Notes under the pieces: model-generated
Database searches by the model: none
What the model was told of the DNA's origin: nothing
What the model saw: the letters and a program-made list of their open reading frames with translations, nothing else
Shown: positions 23,929 to 32,995 of the stretch, piece by piece
Layout: each line of letters begins with the position of its first letter
How positions within the stretch are numbered: the stretch's first letter is position 1
Source of the DNA: Desulfobacteraceae bacterium
GTDB lineage: Bacteria > Desulfobacterota > Desulfobacteria > Desulfobacterales > Desulfosalsimonadaceae
Direction: 5' to 3'
NCBI GenBank assembly: GCA_011389935.1
Contig: JAABTJ010000028.1
Location: forward strand, 1 to 34,414
Length of the DNA: 34,414 nucleotides
Position numbers and translations under genes: made by a program

Positions 23929-26900
23929 ATGATCAGAAGAATCATAAAAATATTTTCCTCGTTCATGGTCGCCCTGCTGGTGCTTGCGCTGCTGGTGCTT
24001 GCCGGAGGGCATTTTTACCTCAAGTCCGATCATGGGCAGAACCGGATCAAAGCCGGCATCAACGAAGTCATACCCGGGCACATCGACTGGGAAAGCATCG
24101 ATATGTCCCTTGTTGGCGGAAATATCCGTATGTACGGGGCGATGGTTACCGATCCCGAAGAAAACCCGATCATCGATGCCGGGCTGATTTTTCTGGATAT
24201 CGATATCATCGAGCTGCTTCGGGGGAGCATCGATATTGCGGCGCACCTGGGCAATCCACGGGTGATGCTTTCCGTGGACCGAAACGGCGAACTCAATATT
24301 GTCCGGGCCTTTGTCCCCCCATCTCCTGAAACAACGCCCCCTTCCGGAAAAGAGGGTAATGAAACAGGAGATTGGGAATTCCCCCTTGGCGTCATTTTGC
24401 GGTCCGTTACGATTGCAGACGGTTTTTTCACGTTTCAGGACCACTCCGACAGCGGCAGAGAAAGTCCGGGAGAAATCGCCTTCAACGACATCCACGTCGA
24501 AATCGAAAATGCAGACCTTCGAAGAATATCCGGACGAATCTCCGTCGACATCGGCAGCGGCATCATCGACATGGAAGACGCGTACCTCCCCCTTTCGAAA
24601 TTTTATTGTAACGCCGTCATGGACGATGGACAAATCAAGCCGCTGGCTGCGGGGATATCCCTTGAAGGGGAAAACGGCGCGCATATCAACCTGTCCGGAA
24701 CGATCGACATCGAAAAGGCATTCAGAAACGGCCTGCTGGCTACACCGACGGACCTGGATACCATCTCCTACGGGCTCACCGTGGATGCCGATAACATCGA
24801 CTTTGACCGGCTTTACTGGACAGAACCGTACATGTCCGGCATCACCCAGGCCATGATTACAGTAAACGGCACCGGCATCTTTCCCAAAACCCTTTCCGCA
24901 GAAATCAATGCAGAAGTCAGCGGCAGGCAGGTCGCCGCCATGACCTTTCTGGCACCTATCGACCCGGAAATTGCGGTAAAAGGGAGAATTCAGGAGGGAA
25001 AAGCATTTGCAGACCCCATTGAGATAACCGTCGAAGACTCCCTTCTCCGGGTAATCGGGGAGTACGACATTTTCAGCAATACCATTGACGCCGCCGTCGA
25101 TCTTGATACACCGGACATGGCGCAGTTTCTGGAGCCCCTGTTTGTCGCCGTGACTTCGGGAGAGGCGAGCCTTTCCGGCACCATCGCGGGGCCGTTACTG
25201 CAGCCGGACATACACGCCGCTGCCCAATCCAAAAACCTGGCCTATGAAACCATCCGATTCGGGGATGTCCGGCTGAACGCATCCCTCGACAAATCCGGCC
25301 GCGTTTTGATTGAACGCCTTTTTGCAGACAACAGAGGATCACAACTGGATATAAACGGGCGCATCGATCTTTTTGAAGGCGGATTTGCCGGTTTCCGGTT
25401 CGATATGCCCGCCGATTTGACGGCGGTCCTGCAGGCGGTGGAGGTTCCGGATTTTTATCCGGAATTTGACCTCAGGGGAAAAATCGACGGGACCCTTCAC
25501 GTAACGGATAAAATCACCGCCCCCGAAGCAGCGCTATCCATCAATGCAACCGATCTGGCCTATGATGAAACGCGCATCGGCGATTTGAAGGCGGCCGCGT
25601 CCTTTTCGGACGGGACGGCAGCCATTGACGAGTTGCGCCTTGCAAACGGACAGTCCCTGGTCCGCCTTACCGGAACGGTTGATGTTTTTACGCCCGGCAG
25701 CCTGTCGTTGCTGCCGGTTCCGAACCTTGACCTTGCTTTTGAGGAATCGAACATTTCCCTCGGTGATTTCATGGATCCGGCGCGCGGCCGCATCATCTTT
25801 CACGGCCGCGCAGCAGGAGACATTAACGATCTTGAGGCGGATTTTTCGCTTACCGGTACGGACCTGGAAGCCGCCGGCAATGTCATCGGCGACATGGAAG
25901 CGCGGCTCGGATTTGCCCGGGGACGGCTGTCGCTGACCCCGCTGGAAATCATAAACAACCGGTCCAAACTGGCGGTGACCGGAAATATCGACCTCTTTAT
26001 ACCCGACACGTTAGATCTGCACGAAGACCCGGCCATCGACCTGAAAATTGCGGCAGACGAGATCTATGTCGATGATTTTCTTGAGGCCATGAGCGGCCGG
26101 TTGTCTGTGTCGGGAAAGGTCAACGGCTCTCTCGGCAACCCGAAGGGAGAAATCGCGCTCAACGGGAACCGGATCGATCTCGGGGTGCAGCAGATCGAAA
26201 GCCTCCGGCTGAGCGCGATCTTCGAAGACCGGACCGTTTTTCTGGATACCGCGCATATCACCCTTGCGCCCGGTGAAACCATACGGGCCGGCGGTAATAT
26301 TTCACTGGACAACCGCTTCGTCCTTGAAATCGACTCCGATGACATCCATATCCATCGAATCGGATTGCTTGCGGACGCGGGTATCACGGGAAAAATGCGC
26401 ATTGAGGCTGCGGGGGAAGGTAGCCTGGACGATCCGGAAATGAAAGGCAGCCTTTCCATCTTCGACCTTGCGATAAAAGACAATGCCATGGCCCCTGTTG
26501 ACGTCACCTTTACACTGAACGATTCCATTTTCGAGGCCCTTGTCGACGACGGCTTCGTTGTGGAGGCAGCCTACCGGCTTGACACGGGGGATTTCGATTG
26601 GAAAGGAACTTTTGACGAGACGACGCTCGATCCCTTTCTGCATACGGCAGATTTCGGCAGCCTGTCCGGCACCCTTACGGGAACGCTTCGCGCAAAAGGC
26701 AATATTTCCGAGCCGTTTCGGACAAGTGCGGATCTCTCTATCGAGACCCTCCGTATTCGTCAGGAACAAAGCAGAGAAGCCCCTCTGGAGATGATCACAG
26801 TTAGCGGCTTTTCAGCGACCCTTGATGACGGCGCTTTTTTCATACCGCGAAACGAAATCCGCTTATTGGGAACAAACCCTTTTACCGTTTCCGGAAGCGG

Positions 26901-28218
26901 CCGCACGGACGGCAATTTCACGTTCCGGGCGGAAGGGGAGATCCCCCTTTCGACAGCCGCGCTGTTTTACCCTGAATTGAAAGATCCTGAAGGGAAAATC
27001 GATTTTTCAGGCACCATATCCCGGACCGATGGAACGCCGGATATGAATGCGGAAATCCGGCTTCATGACATAGGGCTTGCCGTTCCGGTGCTCATGCAGA
27101 AACTCAGCCAGACCAACGGGCGAATCCGCGTTGCCGGCAAGACGGTAACCGTGGAAGATGTTGCGGGGCGTCTTGACGGAGGGCGCTTTACCACGGAAGG
27201 GAGCATCGATCTTGAAGAAAGTTTCCATCCGGGACAGGCCCGCTTGCGCGTCAATGCCCATGCCCTTCCCATCCGAATCCCGGAACTGCTGGAAACGACC
27301 ATCAACGGTGAAATGATATTCAGCGGTACTCCGGACAGATCAAGACTTTCCGGGCAGGTTGTTTTCCTGGACGGCCTGTATTACAGGGATGTCGAGATTA
27401 ATCTTATCCAAGAGGTCACCCAGCGGCGCCGACGGGGGGCTGCAGCGACCGGGGAAGCAGCGGACTATGACATGCCCTACCTGAAAAATCTCAGCCTGAA
27501 TATTGACACCAGCTTCCGCAAACCCCTCATGGTGGACAACAATCTTGCCCTGATGACGCTCCGCCCGGAAATTCGGATCAACGGCACCCTGAACCAGCCG
27601 AGTGTGACCGGACGCGCCGAGGTGGGCGAGGGCACCGTCACCTACCAGAACATGGAGTTTGATATTGCAAGGGGGGTCATCGATTTTATCGATCCATACC
27701 GGATTCAACCGGAAATCGATATCCGGGCCACGTCCAATGTGCGCAAATGGACCATTCTTCTCGAAATTTACGGCACCCCCGACGATATCCGATTCAAACT
27801 GACCTCCAATCCCCCGGAGGAGCATGCGGATATTCTGTCTTTGCTTCTACTCGGGAAAACGACACGCGAACTGGCGGAGGGAACCGGTCCGGCCGGAGCT
27901 TCCCCGGAAGAAATGCTGGTCAACCTTCTGGCCGACCGGCTGGAAGAAGATATACGCGCCGGCACCGGGCTTGATATTGTCGAAGTGGAATATACCAACG
28001 GCGATGCCGCTGAAAGCGATCCGTCCATGAGGGTCATGATCGGCAAGGAGCTGTCCAGGCGACTGATCGTAACATACGGGGTGGAAAGAAAAAGCGGAGA
28101 AACGTTTCATCAGCAGACAGCGATTTACAGGCTGCTGGAGTTCTTGTCTTTGAACGCCTTCCAGGATACGGGCGGCACCTACGGCGGCGAAATGCAGTTC
28201 CGCCTGGAATTCAGATAA
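23929..28218 (+). CDS. tamB: TamB-like translocation/assembly protein (DUF490)
   Basis: 1429 aa. A single N-terminal membrane segment (FMVALLVLALLVLAGGHFYL) is followed by an AsmA-like start (HGQNRIKAGINEVIPG) and a long stretch of beta-rich repeats with recurring DIDGRIDLF- or VSGNIDLF-like units. The C-terminal conserved TamB region includes GVIDFIDPYRIQPEIDIRA, SLLLLGKTTRELAEG and RLIVTYGVERKSGE. TamB-like proteins span the periplasm as a hydrophobic groove, and are implicated in lipid transport or outer-membrane protein assembly. It sits 10 bp before an Omp85 gene, which supports a functional pair. The Shine-Dalgarno is weak. Confidence 0.93.
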   Translation: MIRRIIKIFSSFMVALLVLALLVLAGGHFYLKSDHGQNRIKAGINEVIPGHIDWESIDMSLVGGNIRMYGAMVTDPEENPIIDAGLIFLDIDIIELLRGSIDIAAHLGNPRVMLSVDRNGELNIVRAFVPPSPETTPPSGKEGNETGDWEFPLGVILRSVTIADGFFTFQDHSDSGRESPGEIAFNDIHVEIENADLRRISGRISVDIGSGIIDMEDAYLPLSKFYCNAVMDDGQIKPLAAGISLEGENGAHINLSGTIDIEKAFRNGLLATPTDLDTISYGLTVDADNIDFDRLYWTEPYMSGITQAMITVNGTGIFPKTLSAEINAEVSGRQVAAMTFLAPIDPEIAVKGRIQEGKAFADPIEITVEDSLLRVIGEYDIFSNTIDAAVDLDTPDMAQFLEPLFVAVTSGEASLSGTIAGPLLQPDIHAAAQSKNLAYETIRFGDVRLNASLDKSGRVLIERLFADNRGSQLDINGRIDLFEGGFAGFRFDMPADLTAVLQAVEVPDFYPEFDLRGKIDGTLHVTDKITAPEAALSINATDLAYDETRIGDLKAAASFSDGTAAIDELRLANGQSLVRLTGTVDVFTPGSLSLLPVPNLDLAFEESNISLGDFMDPARGRIIFHGRAAGDINDLEADFSLTGTDLEAAGNVIGDMEARLGFARGRLSLTPLEIINNRSKLAVTGNIDLFIPDTLDLHEDPAIDLKIAADEIYVDDFLEAMSGRLSVSGKVNGSLGNPKGEIALNGNRIDLGVQQIESLRLSAIFEDRTVFLDTAHITLAPGETIRAGGNISLDNRFVLEIDSDDIHIHRIGLLADAGITGKMRIEAAGEGSLDDPEMKGSLSIFDLAIKDNAMAPVDVTFTLNDSIFEALVDDGFVVEAAYRLDTGDFDWKGTFDETTLDPFLHTADFGSLSGTLTGTLRAKGNISEPFRTSADLSIETLRIRQEQSREAPLEMITVSGFSATLDDGAFFIPRNEIRLLGTNPFTVSGSGRTDGNFTFRAEGEIPLSTAALFYPELKDPEGKIDFSGTISRTDGTPDMNAEIRLHDIGLAVPVLMQKLSQTNGRIRVAGKTVTVEDVAGRLDGGRFTTEGSIDLEESFHPGQARLRVNAHALPIRIPELLETTINGEMIFSGTPDRSRLSGQVVFLDGLYYRDVEINLIQEVTQRRRRGAAATGEAADYDMPYLKNLSLNIDTSFRKPLMVDNNLALMTLRPEIRINGTLNQPSVTGRAEVGEGTVTYQNMEFDIARGVIDFIDPYRIQPEIDIRATSNVRKWTILLEIYGTPDDIRFKLTSNPPEEHADILSLLLLGKTTRELAEGTGPAGASPEEMLVNLLADRLEEDIRAGTGLDIVEVEYTNGDAAESDPSMRVMIGKELSRRLIVTYGVERKSGETFHQQTAIYRLLEFLSLNAFQDTGGTYGGEMQFRLEFR

Positions 28219-28228
28219 AGGGATATTC

Positions 28229-31063
28229 ATGTCTTACGGAAACATTCGCAGCAGCGAAATCCTGCGGTATGTATGCTGCCTGTTACTGGCGATTCTCCTG
28301 GTGCTGATTGCCGATGCCGGCAGGCATGCCGCCGCCGCACAGCCCACAGGTCCGGTTATTGATCAGATACAGATCGAAATTACCGGGGCGGCTGAAAAGG
28401 ACGCGGAACGCTGGGAAAAAATTGCGCGAAACCTGATATTTCTTGAGGAAGGACGCCCCTTTTCCGATGCCCGGTTCTCCCAGAGCGTCACCGCTTTGAA
28501 CCGATCCGGGTTGTTTGCGTTGATCGATATTCCCGATCCCGACTGGACCCAACCGTCTTTCACGATGGTTTTCCGGCTGAAACCGGTGGCCAGGATAAAG
28601 GACATCCTCATTTCAGGAGGTTTCCCGCTTCTGGAGCGCGAAATCATCAACGCAATGTCCATTTATACAGGAGACGCCTACATTCCTGAAAAATTCGCCG
28701 AACAAAGCGAATATATAAAGGAGCTCTTCAAAACGGAAGGATACATCGATCCGGAAGTTGTGCTTTCGGCGGAAAAGGACCCGAAAGACGGGCATTATGT
28801 TGTCCATGTGGATATCGAAAAAGGGGCTTATTACCGGATTGACAGGGTCCGTGTGCAGGGGAATGAAAACTTTTCCGGTAAACGGCTTCTGCTCCGGCTG
28901 GACACCTGGCAGTCCTCGATGCTCATCGGCGGGGCGACCCGGCTTATCGACAAGGAGCTGGATGCAGACAAAAAAACGCTCCAACAGTTTTACTGGAACA
29001 GAAAATTCTGTGAAGCCCGGGTCGATGCGAAAGTACGTCTCGACGAAGACCGGGCCAGGGCGAAAATCGACCTGGTTATTGACGAGGGCCCCCGTTATCA
29101 GCTCACCATCACCGGCAACAAGGCCTTTTGGACCTATACGCTCAAAACCGACCTGGTCATCTACGAGCAGGGCAATATCCACGATTTCGGGCTGAGAAGA
29201 AGCATCCGCAATATCGAAAACCGGTACAGGGACGCAGGCTACGAGGATGTCCGCGTCAGGCGGATTGATAACCGGTACGAAGAAAACGGACAGCCTGTCC
29301 GCCAAATAGAGCTCGCCATCGAGGAAGGACCCCGCTATATCGTCGAAAACATCTCCATTCGCGGCAACACCGATATATCGACCGACCGCATCAAGGACCA
29401 GATGCTCACGGAGCCTCCCCGTCTACTGCATGCCGGGCAATTCGTGCCAGCCACGCTCAAAGAGGATATTGCCGCCATAGAATCGCTCTACCGGCAGCGG
29501 GGCTACCTCTCCGTCCAAATCGATACCGCCACGGACGCCCGGAAAGCAGAAGACGGGAAAACCATGCTTGTGGATGTGATAATCACCATACAGGAGGGGC
29601 CCCAAACGGTGATTTCCAATATAATCATCGAAAATATGGATGCATTGGATGAGGCCGATGCAATGGGGATCCTTTCGCTGAAGCCCGGCGATGTGCACCG
29701 GGAGCACCGGGTTCGGGAAAGCCGCAACGCGCTTGCCGCAAGGATATCGGAAAAGGGGTACCCGCATGTCAAAATCGATGCCGAAAAAGTCATGTCCGCA
29801 GACCAGACCGCATCCGAACTCCTTTTCCGGGTAGACCAGGGCCCGTATACCGAAATGGGGGAAACCTTTTTCACCGGCAATTTCCTCACCCGCCGGAAAA
29901 CCCTTATGCGCCGGACCACCTTTGAGAAAGGAGCGCCCTTTTCCCTATCCGATATGCTGGAATCCCAGCGCAATATCCGAAATGTCAATGCGCTCCAAAC
30001 GGTGCGCTTTCATACCATCGGGCTTGAGGAAAAAGCGGAGCGCGTCACGCTCGTTGCCGAGGTAAATGAAAAAAAACCCTATTTCTTCCAGTTTGCCACG
30101 GGGTATGACACTTCCCGGCTGTTTTATTTCAACACAGGGGCGGGCACCATCAACCTCCTGGGCCGGAACAAGGAGCTGCGGGTATTCGGGGAGATGAGCA
30201 TGATCGGCTACAAGGCGGAAATCGGGTATACGGAACCGAACCTGTTCAACACCCGCATTGTGGCGGATGCGACCGTTTTTACCGAAGAAACAGAGGATCT
30301 CAACAAGAACTTCGGCGTCCAGAGCACCGGTGCGACGGTCAACTTCTCCCGGGGTCTTACCCCGCATATCTCCGCAAGTTTAGGGTTTCTCTACGATCAC
30401 AGGGACCAGTACCGCACGGATGACACGCCGATTTCGCCCGAAGATATGGAACAATACCGCTCCCGCGCAATCCTGGTGACCACGCCGGCCATTTCCTACA
30501 ACACCACCGATTCATTTGTCCGCCCCACAGAGGGTGTCCGTACCTCCGCCTCGGTCGGCATCTCCAGGGGGATCGACAATGATCTGGACAATTTTCTCAA
30601 ATATCGCGCAACCGGCAGGTATTACTACACCCCGTCAAGACGCCTCACCTTTGCAGTGATGGGCCAGGCAGGCTACATTGACCCGTACGGGAACCAGGAC
30701 GCCATTGCCGAGGACCAGTTGTTTTTTCTCGGCGGGACCATGAGCGTTCGCGGATTCTCCGAAAACCGCCTCCGCTCGGAGGAAAACCGCGACCCGGTGG
30801 GAGGGCGTACCTTTCTGATGGGGAGCATCGAAGCCCGCTATGACCTCTGGAGAAACTTTGAAATAGCCGTTTTTTACGATACGGGAACTGTCCAGCAGGC
30901 GCCCGGGAACAAAGGCTCGGATAAATGGCGGGCAGGCGCGGGGCTTGGGCTGCGCTACCATACCGCCATCGGCCCCATCGGCGTGATGCACGGCTGGAAA
31001 ATCGACCGTGAAGAATGGGAAAGCCCGGGGGCCTATCACTTCAGCATCGGATACACCTTCTAG
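28229..31063 (+). CDS. Omp85-family outer-membrane protein (TamA/BamA-like) with seven POTRA-like repeats
   Basis: 944 aa. After an N-terminal hydrophobic signal (to about residue 38) I count seven POTRA-type units, roughly at 44-118, 119-199, 200-287, 288-367, 368-457, 458-538 and 539-615; most end in a D/E-x-G-like turn (IEKGAYY, IDEGPRY, IEEGPRY, IQEGPQT, VDQGPYT). The barrel follows (616-944) with the Omp85 loop motif SVRGFSE near 840, and a final Phe (SIGYTF). TamA has three POTRAs and E. coli BamA five. The tamB neighbour suggests a TamA-like role; size leaves BamA possible. The start has AAAGGGA upstream. Confidence 0.92.
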   Translation: MSYGNIRSSEILRYVCCLLLAILLVLIADAGRHAAAAQPTGPVIDQIQIEITGAAEKDAERWEKIARNLIFLEEGRPFSDARFSQSVTALNRSGLFALIDIPDPDWTQPSFTMVFRLKPVARIKDILISGGFPLLEREIINAMSIYTGDAYIPEKFAEQSEYIKELFKTEGYIDPEVVLSAEKDPKDGHYVVHVDIEKGAYYRIDRVRVQGNENFSGKRLLLRLDTWQSSMLIGGATRLIDKELDADKKTLQQFYWNRKFCEARVDAKVRLDEDRARAKIDLVIDEGPRYQLTITGNKAFWTYTLKTDLVIYEQGNIHDFGLRRSIRNIENRYRDAGYEDVRVRRIDNRYEENGQPVRQIELAIEEGPRYIVENISIRGNTDISTDRIKDQMLTEPPRLLHAGQFVPATLKEDIAAIESLYRQRGYLSVQIDTATDARKAEDGKTMLVDVIITIQEGPQTVISNIIIENMDALDEADAMGILSLKPGDVHREHRVRESRNALAARISEKGYPHVKIDAEKVMSADQTASELLFRVDQGPYTEMGETFFTGNFLTRRKTLMRRTTFEKGAPFSLSDMLESQRNIRNVNALQTVRFHTIGLEEKAERVTLVAEVNEKKPYFFQFATGYDTSRLFYFNTGAGTINLLGRNKELRVFGEMSMIGYKAEIGYTEPNLFNTRIVADATVFTEETEDLNKNFGVQSTGATVNFSRGLTPHISASLGFLYDHRDQYRTDDTPISPEDMEQYRSRAILVTTPAISYNTTDSFVRPTEGVRTSASVGISRGIDNDLDNFLKYRATGRYYYTPSRRLTFAVMGQAGYIDPYGNQDAIAEDQLFFLGGTMSVRGFSENRLRSEENRDPVGGRTFLMGSIEARYDLWRNFEIAVFYDTGTVQQAPGNKGSDKWRAGAGLGLRYHTAIGPIGVMHGWKIDREEWESPGAYHFSIGYTF

Positions 31064-31065
31064 TC

Positions 31066-31204
31066 GCCGTCTGTAGCGCTTCGCCTAAGGCCGCCATGCT
31101 GCGTTGCGCGGATTTTGGAAAATGCTCACATACGAAAAGTATGCTGCGCTTTTCCAAAATCCGCGCGCCTTGCCTGACAGCCTTATTCTCGCTTTACAGA
31201 CGGC
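31066..31204. repeat. Family-4 long palindrome directly after the Omp85 gene (element D)
   Basis: The ends GCCGTCTGTAGCG and CGCTTTACAGACGGC are inverted, and a perfect 17-bp inner stem (31106-31122 with 31150-31166) contains GGATTTTGGAAAA. It begins 3 bp after the Omp85 stop codon. No T-run follows, so it is not a standard terminator. Confidence 0.75.
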
Positions 31205-31332
31205 TTGAACCCGGATAATAACCGGATAGAACCCATCTCAAAATTGTCTTCCAGCCCTGCAAATTTGACGCTTAAAAGCCCAATCCAGCCTTATCCAGGG
31301 ATCCCTCCTGATCAGCCGGCATATAAAATAAC

Positions 31333-31675
31333 GAATTTGTCCCGGCCAGCCCCGGGTGTAGCCCGTTGGCAACAATTGCAGGGGGTTGCTGATAGCTCTT
31401 GGCGAAGCGCAGAATAGCGCCCTGTGGCCTGGCCTTTCATCAGTGCCCAAAGGAAAATCAGGATTTTTTGTCAAGGTCAAGGAAGGCGAAAATTTTAACC
31501 GCAGGAATACTTTTGTCGTATTTCGAGGATTTAAATTTGAGCCTGACGCAGAGGTTGGCAAAAAAGACGATTTTCGTTCAGGCACTTCACAGGGCGCGTC
31601 GAAAAAAGCCGTAGAGATATCAGCGTTCTCCTGCAGTTGCCAGGGCAATACCCGGGGCTGACCGGGGCAAATTTT
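31333..31675 (+). repeat. Family-3-like giant imperfect palindrome with family-2 core (element C, 343 bp)
   Basis: The outer arms GAATTTGTCCCGGCCAGCC and GGCTGACCGGGGCAAATTTT pair; the fold continues inward past AGCTCTTGGCGA (31394-31405), facing AGCCGTAGAGAT (31607-31618), to a centre near 31510. The core repeats copy E's CGTATTTCGAGGATTTAAA exactly (31517-31535). Confidence 0.7.
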
Positions 31676-31681
31676 CCATTG

Positions 31682-32626
31682 CTATTTCCCGGCGGCAATG
31701 CCGCTTCCTTTCCCTTTTCGCACGGCCAGCACCACGTTGGCCGAAAAAATCAGCAACGCGCCAATCCACCCGGCCGTCTCCAGGGGCGCCTCTTGGGCCA
31801 GGACCGGCCCCAAAATGGCCGCCAGAAGGATCCGGGTGGACGAAATAATCCCCCCCTCCACGGCGGTTACAAACCGGAAGCCAAGGGTCAGCAGGTACTG
31901 GCCGCCGACCCCGAAAAATGCGCACCAGAACAGGTAGCGGAGCTCCACGAGATCGGGGACGCGGATGTACCTGAAAAAAAAGACATATATCAGCAGCATC
32001 CCGAGCCCGAACATGTAAAACAGAACCGTTTCCGAGTCATGGTACTGGCGGCTCATGTTCAGGTAGATGATGGAAAAGGCGGCCGTGATTCCGGAGGCGA
32101 GCCCCCACAGATTTTCGACCCGCAGGGACAACTGCGAGGGTGCCAGGATCATCCAGATGCCGGCAAAAGCGACCAGTACCATTGTCACGGCCACAATGTC
32201 GCGCTGGTGCTTCAAAAGGATCCAGGAAAACAGGGCCAGAAAAACCGGATAGGTCATGTTCAGGATATTTCCTTCGGCAACCGAAGTCACGGAAACACTT
32301 TGAAAAAAGAAATATACCGCCAAAACGTTGGTCACCGTTCGCCCCACAAGCAGGTGATACCGCACGGGCCTCGGCCCCTGCCGACGGATGAGCATGACCA
32401 GGCAGATAAAAACGAAACCCAGCAGAAACCGGGCAAACACGAAAAACGAGGCATCCAGAACGGTTTCTTCCCGTGCCCACCGGATCACAACGGTTGCCAT
32501 GTAAAAGAAAAATGCCGAGGCGAAAATGCAACAGCCGCCCAGCAGCTGGATGGCCGGCGAAGATGCGGACCGTAAAGCCCGGCCGGTCGCCCTGATATCC
32601 GGATCCCCGGACTTGCATCCGCGCAT
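31682..32626 (-). CDS. EamA/DMT-family membrane transporter
   Basis: 314 aa with about ten hydrophobic segments arranged as two EamA halves (for example FFVFARFLLGFVFICLVMLI and ILNMTYPVFLALFSWILL; the second half starts near WGLASGITAAFSIIYL). DMT proteins export metabolites or amino acids; the substrate is unknown. ATG 32626, with AAGG 8 bases upstream, is preferred over TTG 32659. The C-terminal tail is short and basic (RKGKGSGIAAGK). It is transcribed away from the methyltransferase fusion, across a gap that holds family-1 copy 1e. Confidence 0.87.
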   Translation of the reverse strand: MRGCKSGDPDIRATGRALRSASSPAIQLLGGCCIFASAFFFYMATVVIRWAREETVLDASFFVFARFLLGFVFICLVMLIRRQGPRPVRYHLLVGRTVTNVLAVYFFFQSVSVTSVAEGNILNMTYPVFLALFSWILLKHQRDIVAVTMVLVAFAGIWMILAPSQLSLRVENLWGLASGITAAFSIIYLNMSRQYHDSETVLFYMFGLGMLLIYVFFFRYIRVPDLVELRYLFWCAFFGVGGQYLLTLGFRFVTAVEGGIISSTRILLAAILGPVLAQEAPLETAGWIGALLIFSANVVLAVRKGKGSGIAAGK

Positions 32627-32995
32627 TTGCGCCTTATGTTGTCTGAAAAACGGTTTCAATACCCAAGGTTCCCATGGAATCGTGCTTCTTTGTCAAATGC
32701 TTGCCGTTTCATTGTATAAACGCGGCGCGCCATTTTACGAATGTTGACGACCATGTAAAAAGTCCAATATCTGCGTTACGCGCAATCTCTCTGAATTTTA
32801 CGTACGCGAAGTACGCTGCATTCTTCGAGATTGCGCAAGCCTTGATCTTGAACTTTTTACAAGGCCGTCCGATCGCGACTTTTACGAGTCCGTCAATGTT
32901 TGTATTCTTGTATCAACGGGAAAAATATTCCCGCGGAATCCGGGCGACAAACGCCCGCGTTATGGAAATAAACCAACCAAAAGCGAGATTACTAT
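32627..32995. other. Divergent gap between transporter and methyltransferase fusion
   Basis: It holds family-1 copy 1e (32744-32896) and, in the leader of the downstream gene, two small perfect inverted repeats: CGGGAAAAATATTCCCG (32917-32933) and CGGGCGACAAACGCCCG (32941-32957). No convincing promoter pair was found. Confidence 0.55.
32744..32896 (-). repeat. Family-1 palindromic repeat (copy 1e)
   Basis: Opposite orientation to copies 1b-1d. The left end is TTGACGACCATGTAAAAAG, then CCAATATCTGCGTTACGCG; the right arm has GCCTTGATCTTGAACTTTTT, then the outer tail CGACTTTTACGAGTCCGTC. The tip is ACGTACGCGAAGTACGC. Confidence 0.85.

Larger units (their letters stand above)
31064..31681. other. 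618-bp gene-free region with palindromic elements
   Basis: It contains palindrome D (31066-31204), a lone family-2 terminus (TAGAACCCATCTCAAAATTG near 31225), and the 343-bp palindrome C (31333-31675). No gene is supported. A 91-codon ORF over element C is a by-product of the palindrome. Confidence 0.75.

Noticed and set aside
31386-31661. 91-codon plus-strand ORF over element C
   Set aside because: It lies entirely inside the 343-bp palindrome, has no ribosome-binding site and no recognisable product; open frames are expected by chance there.
18888-32896. Family-1 copies as insertion sequences
   Set aside because: They are about 150 bp, without any transposase reading frame; at most they are non-autonomous elements.
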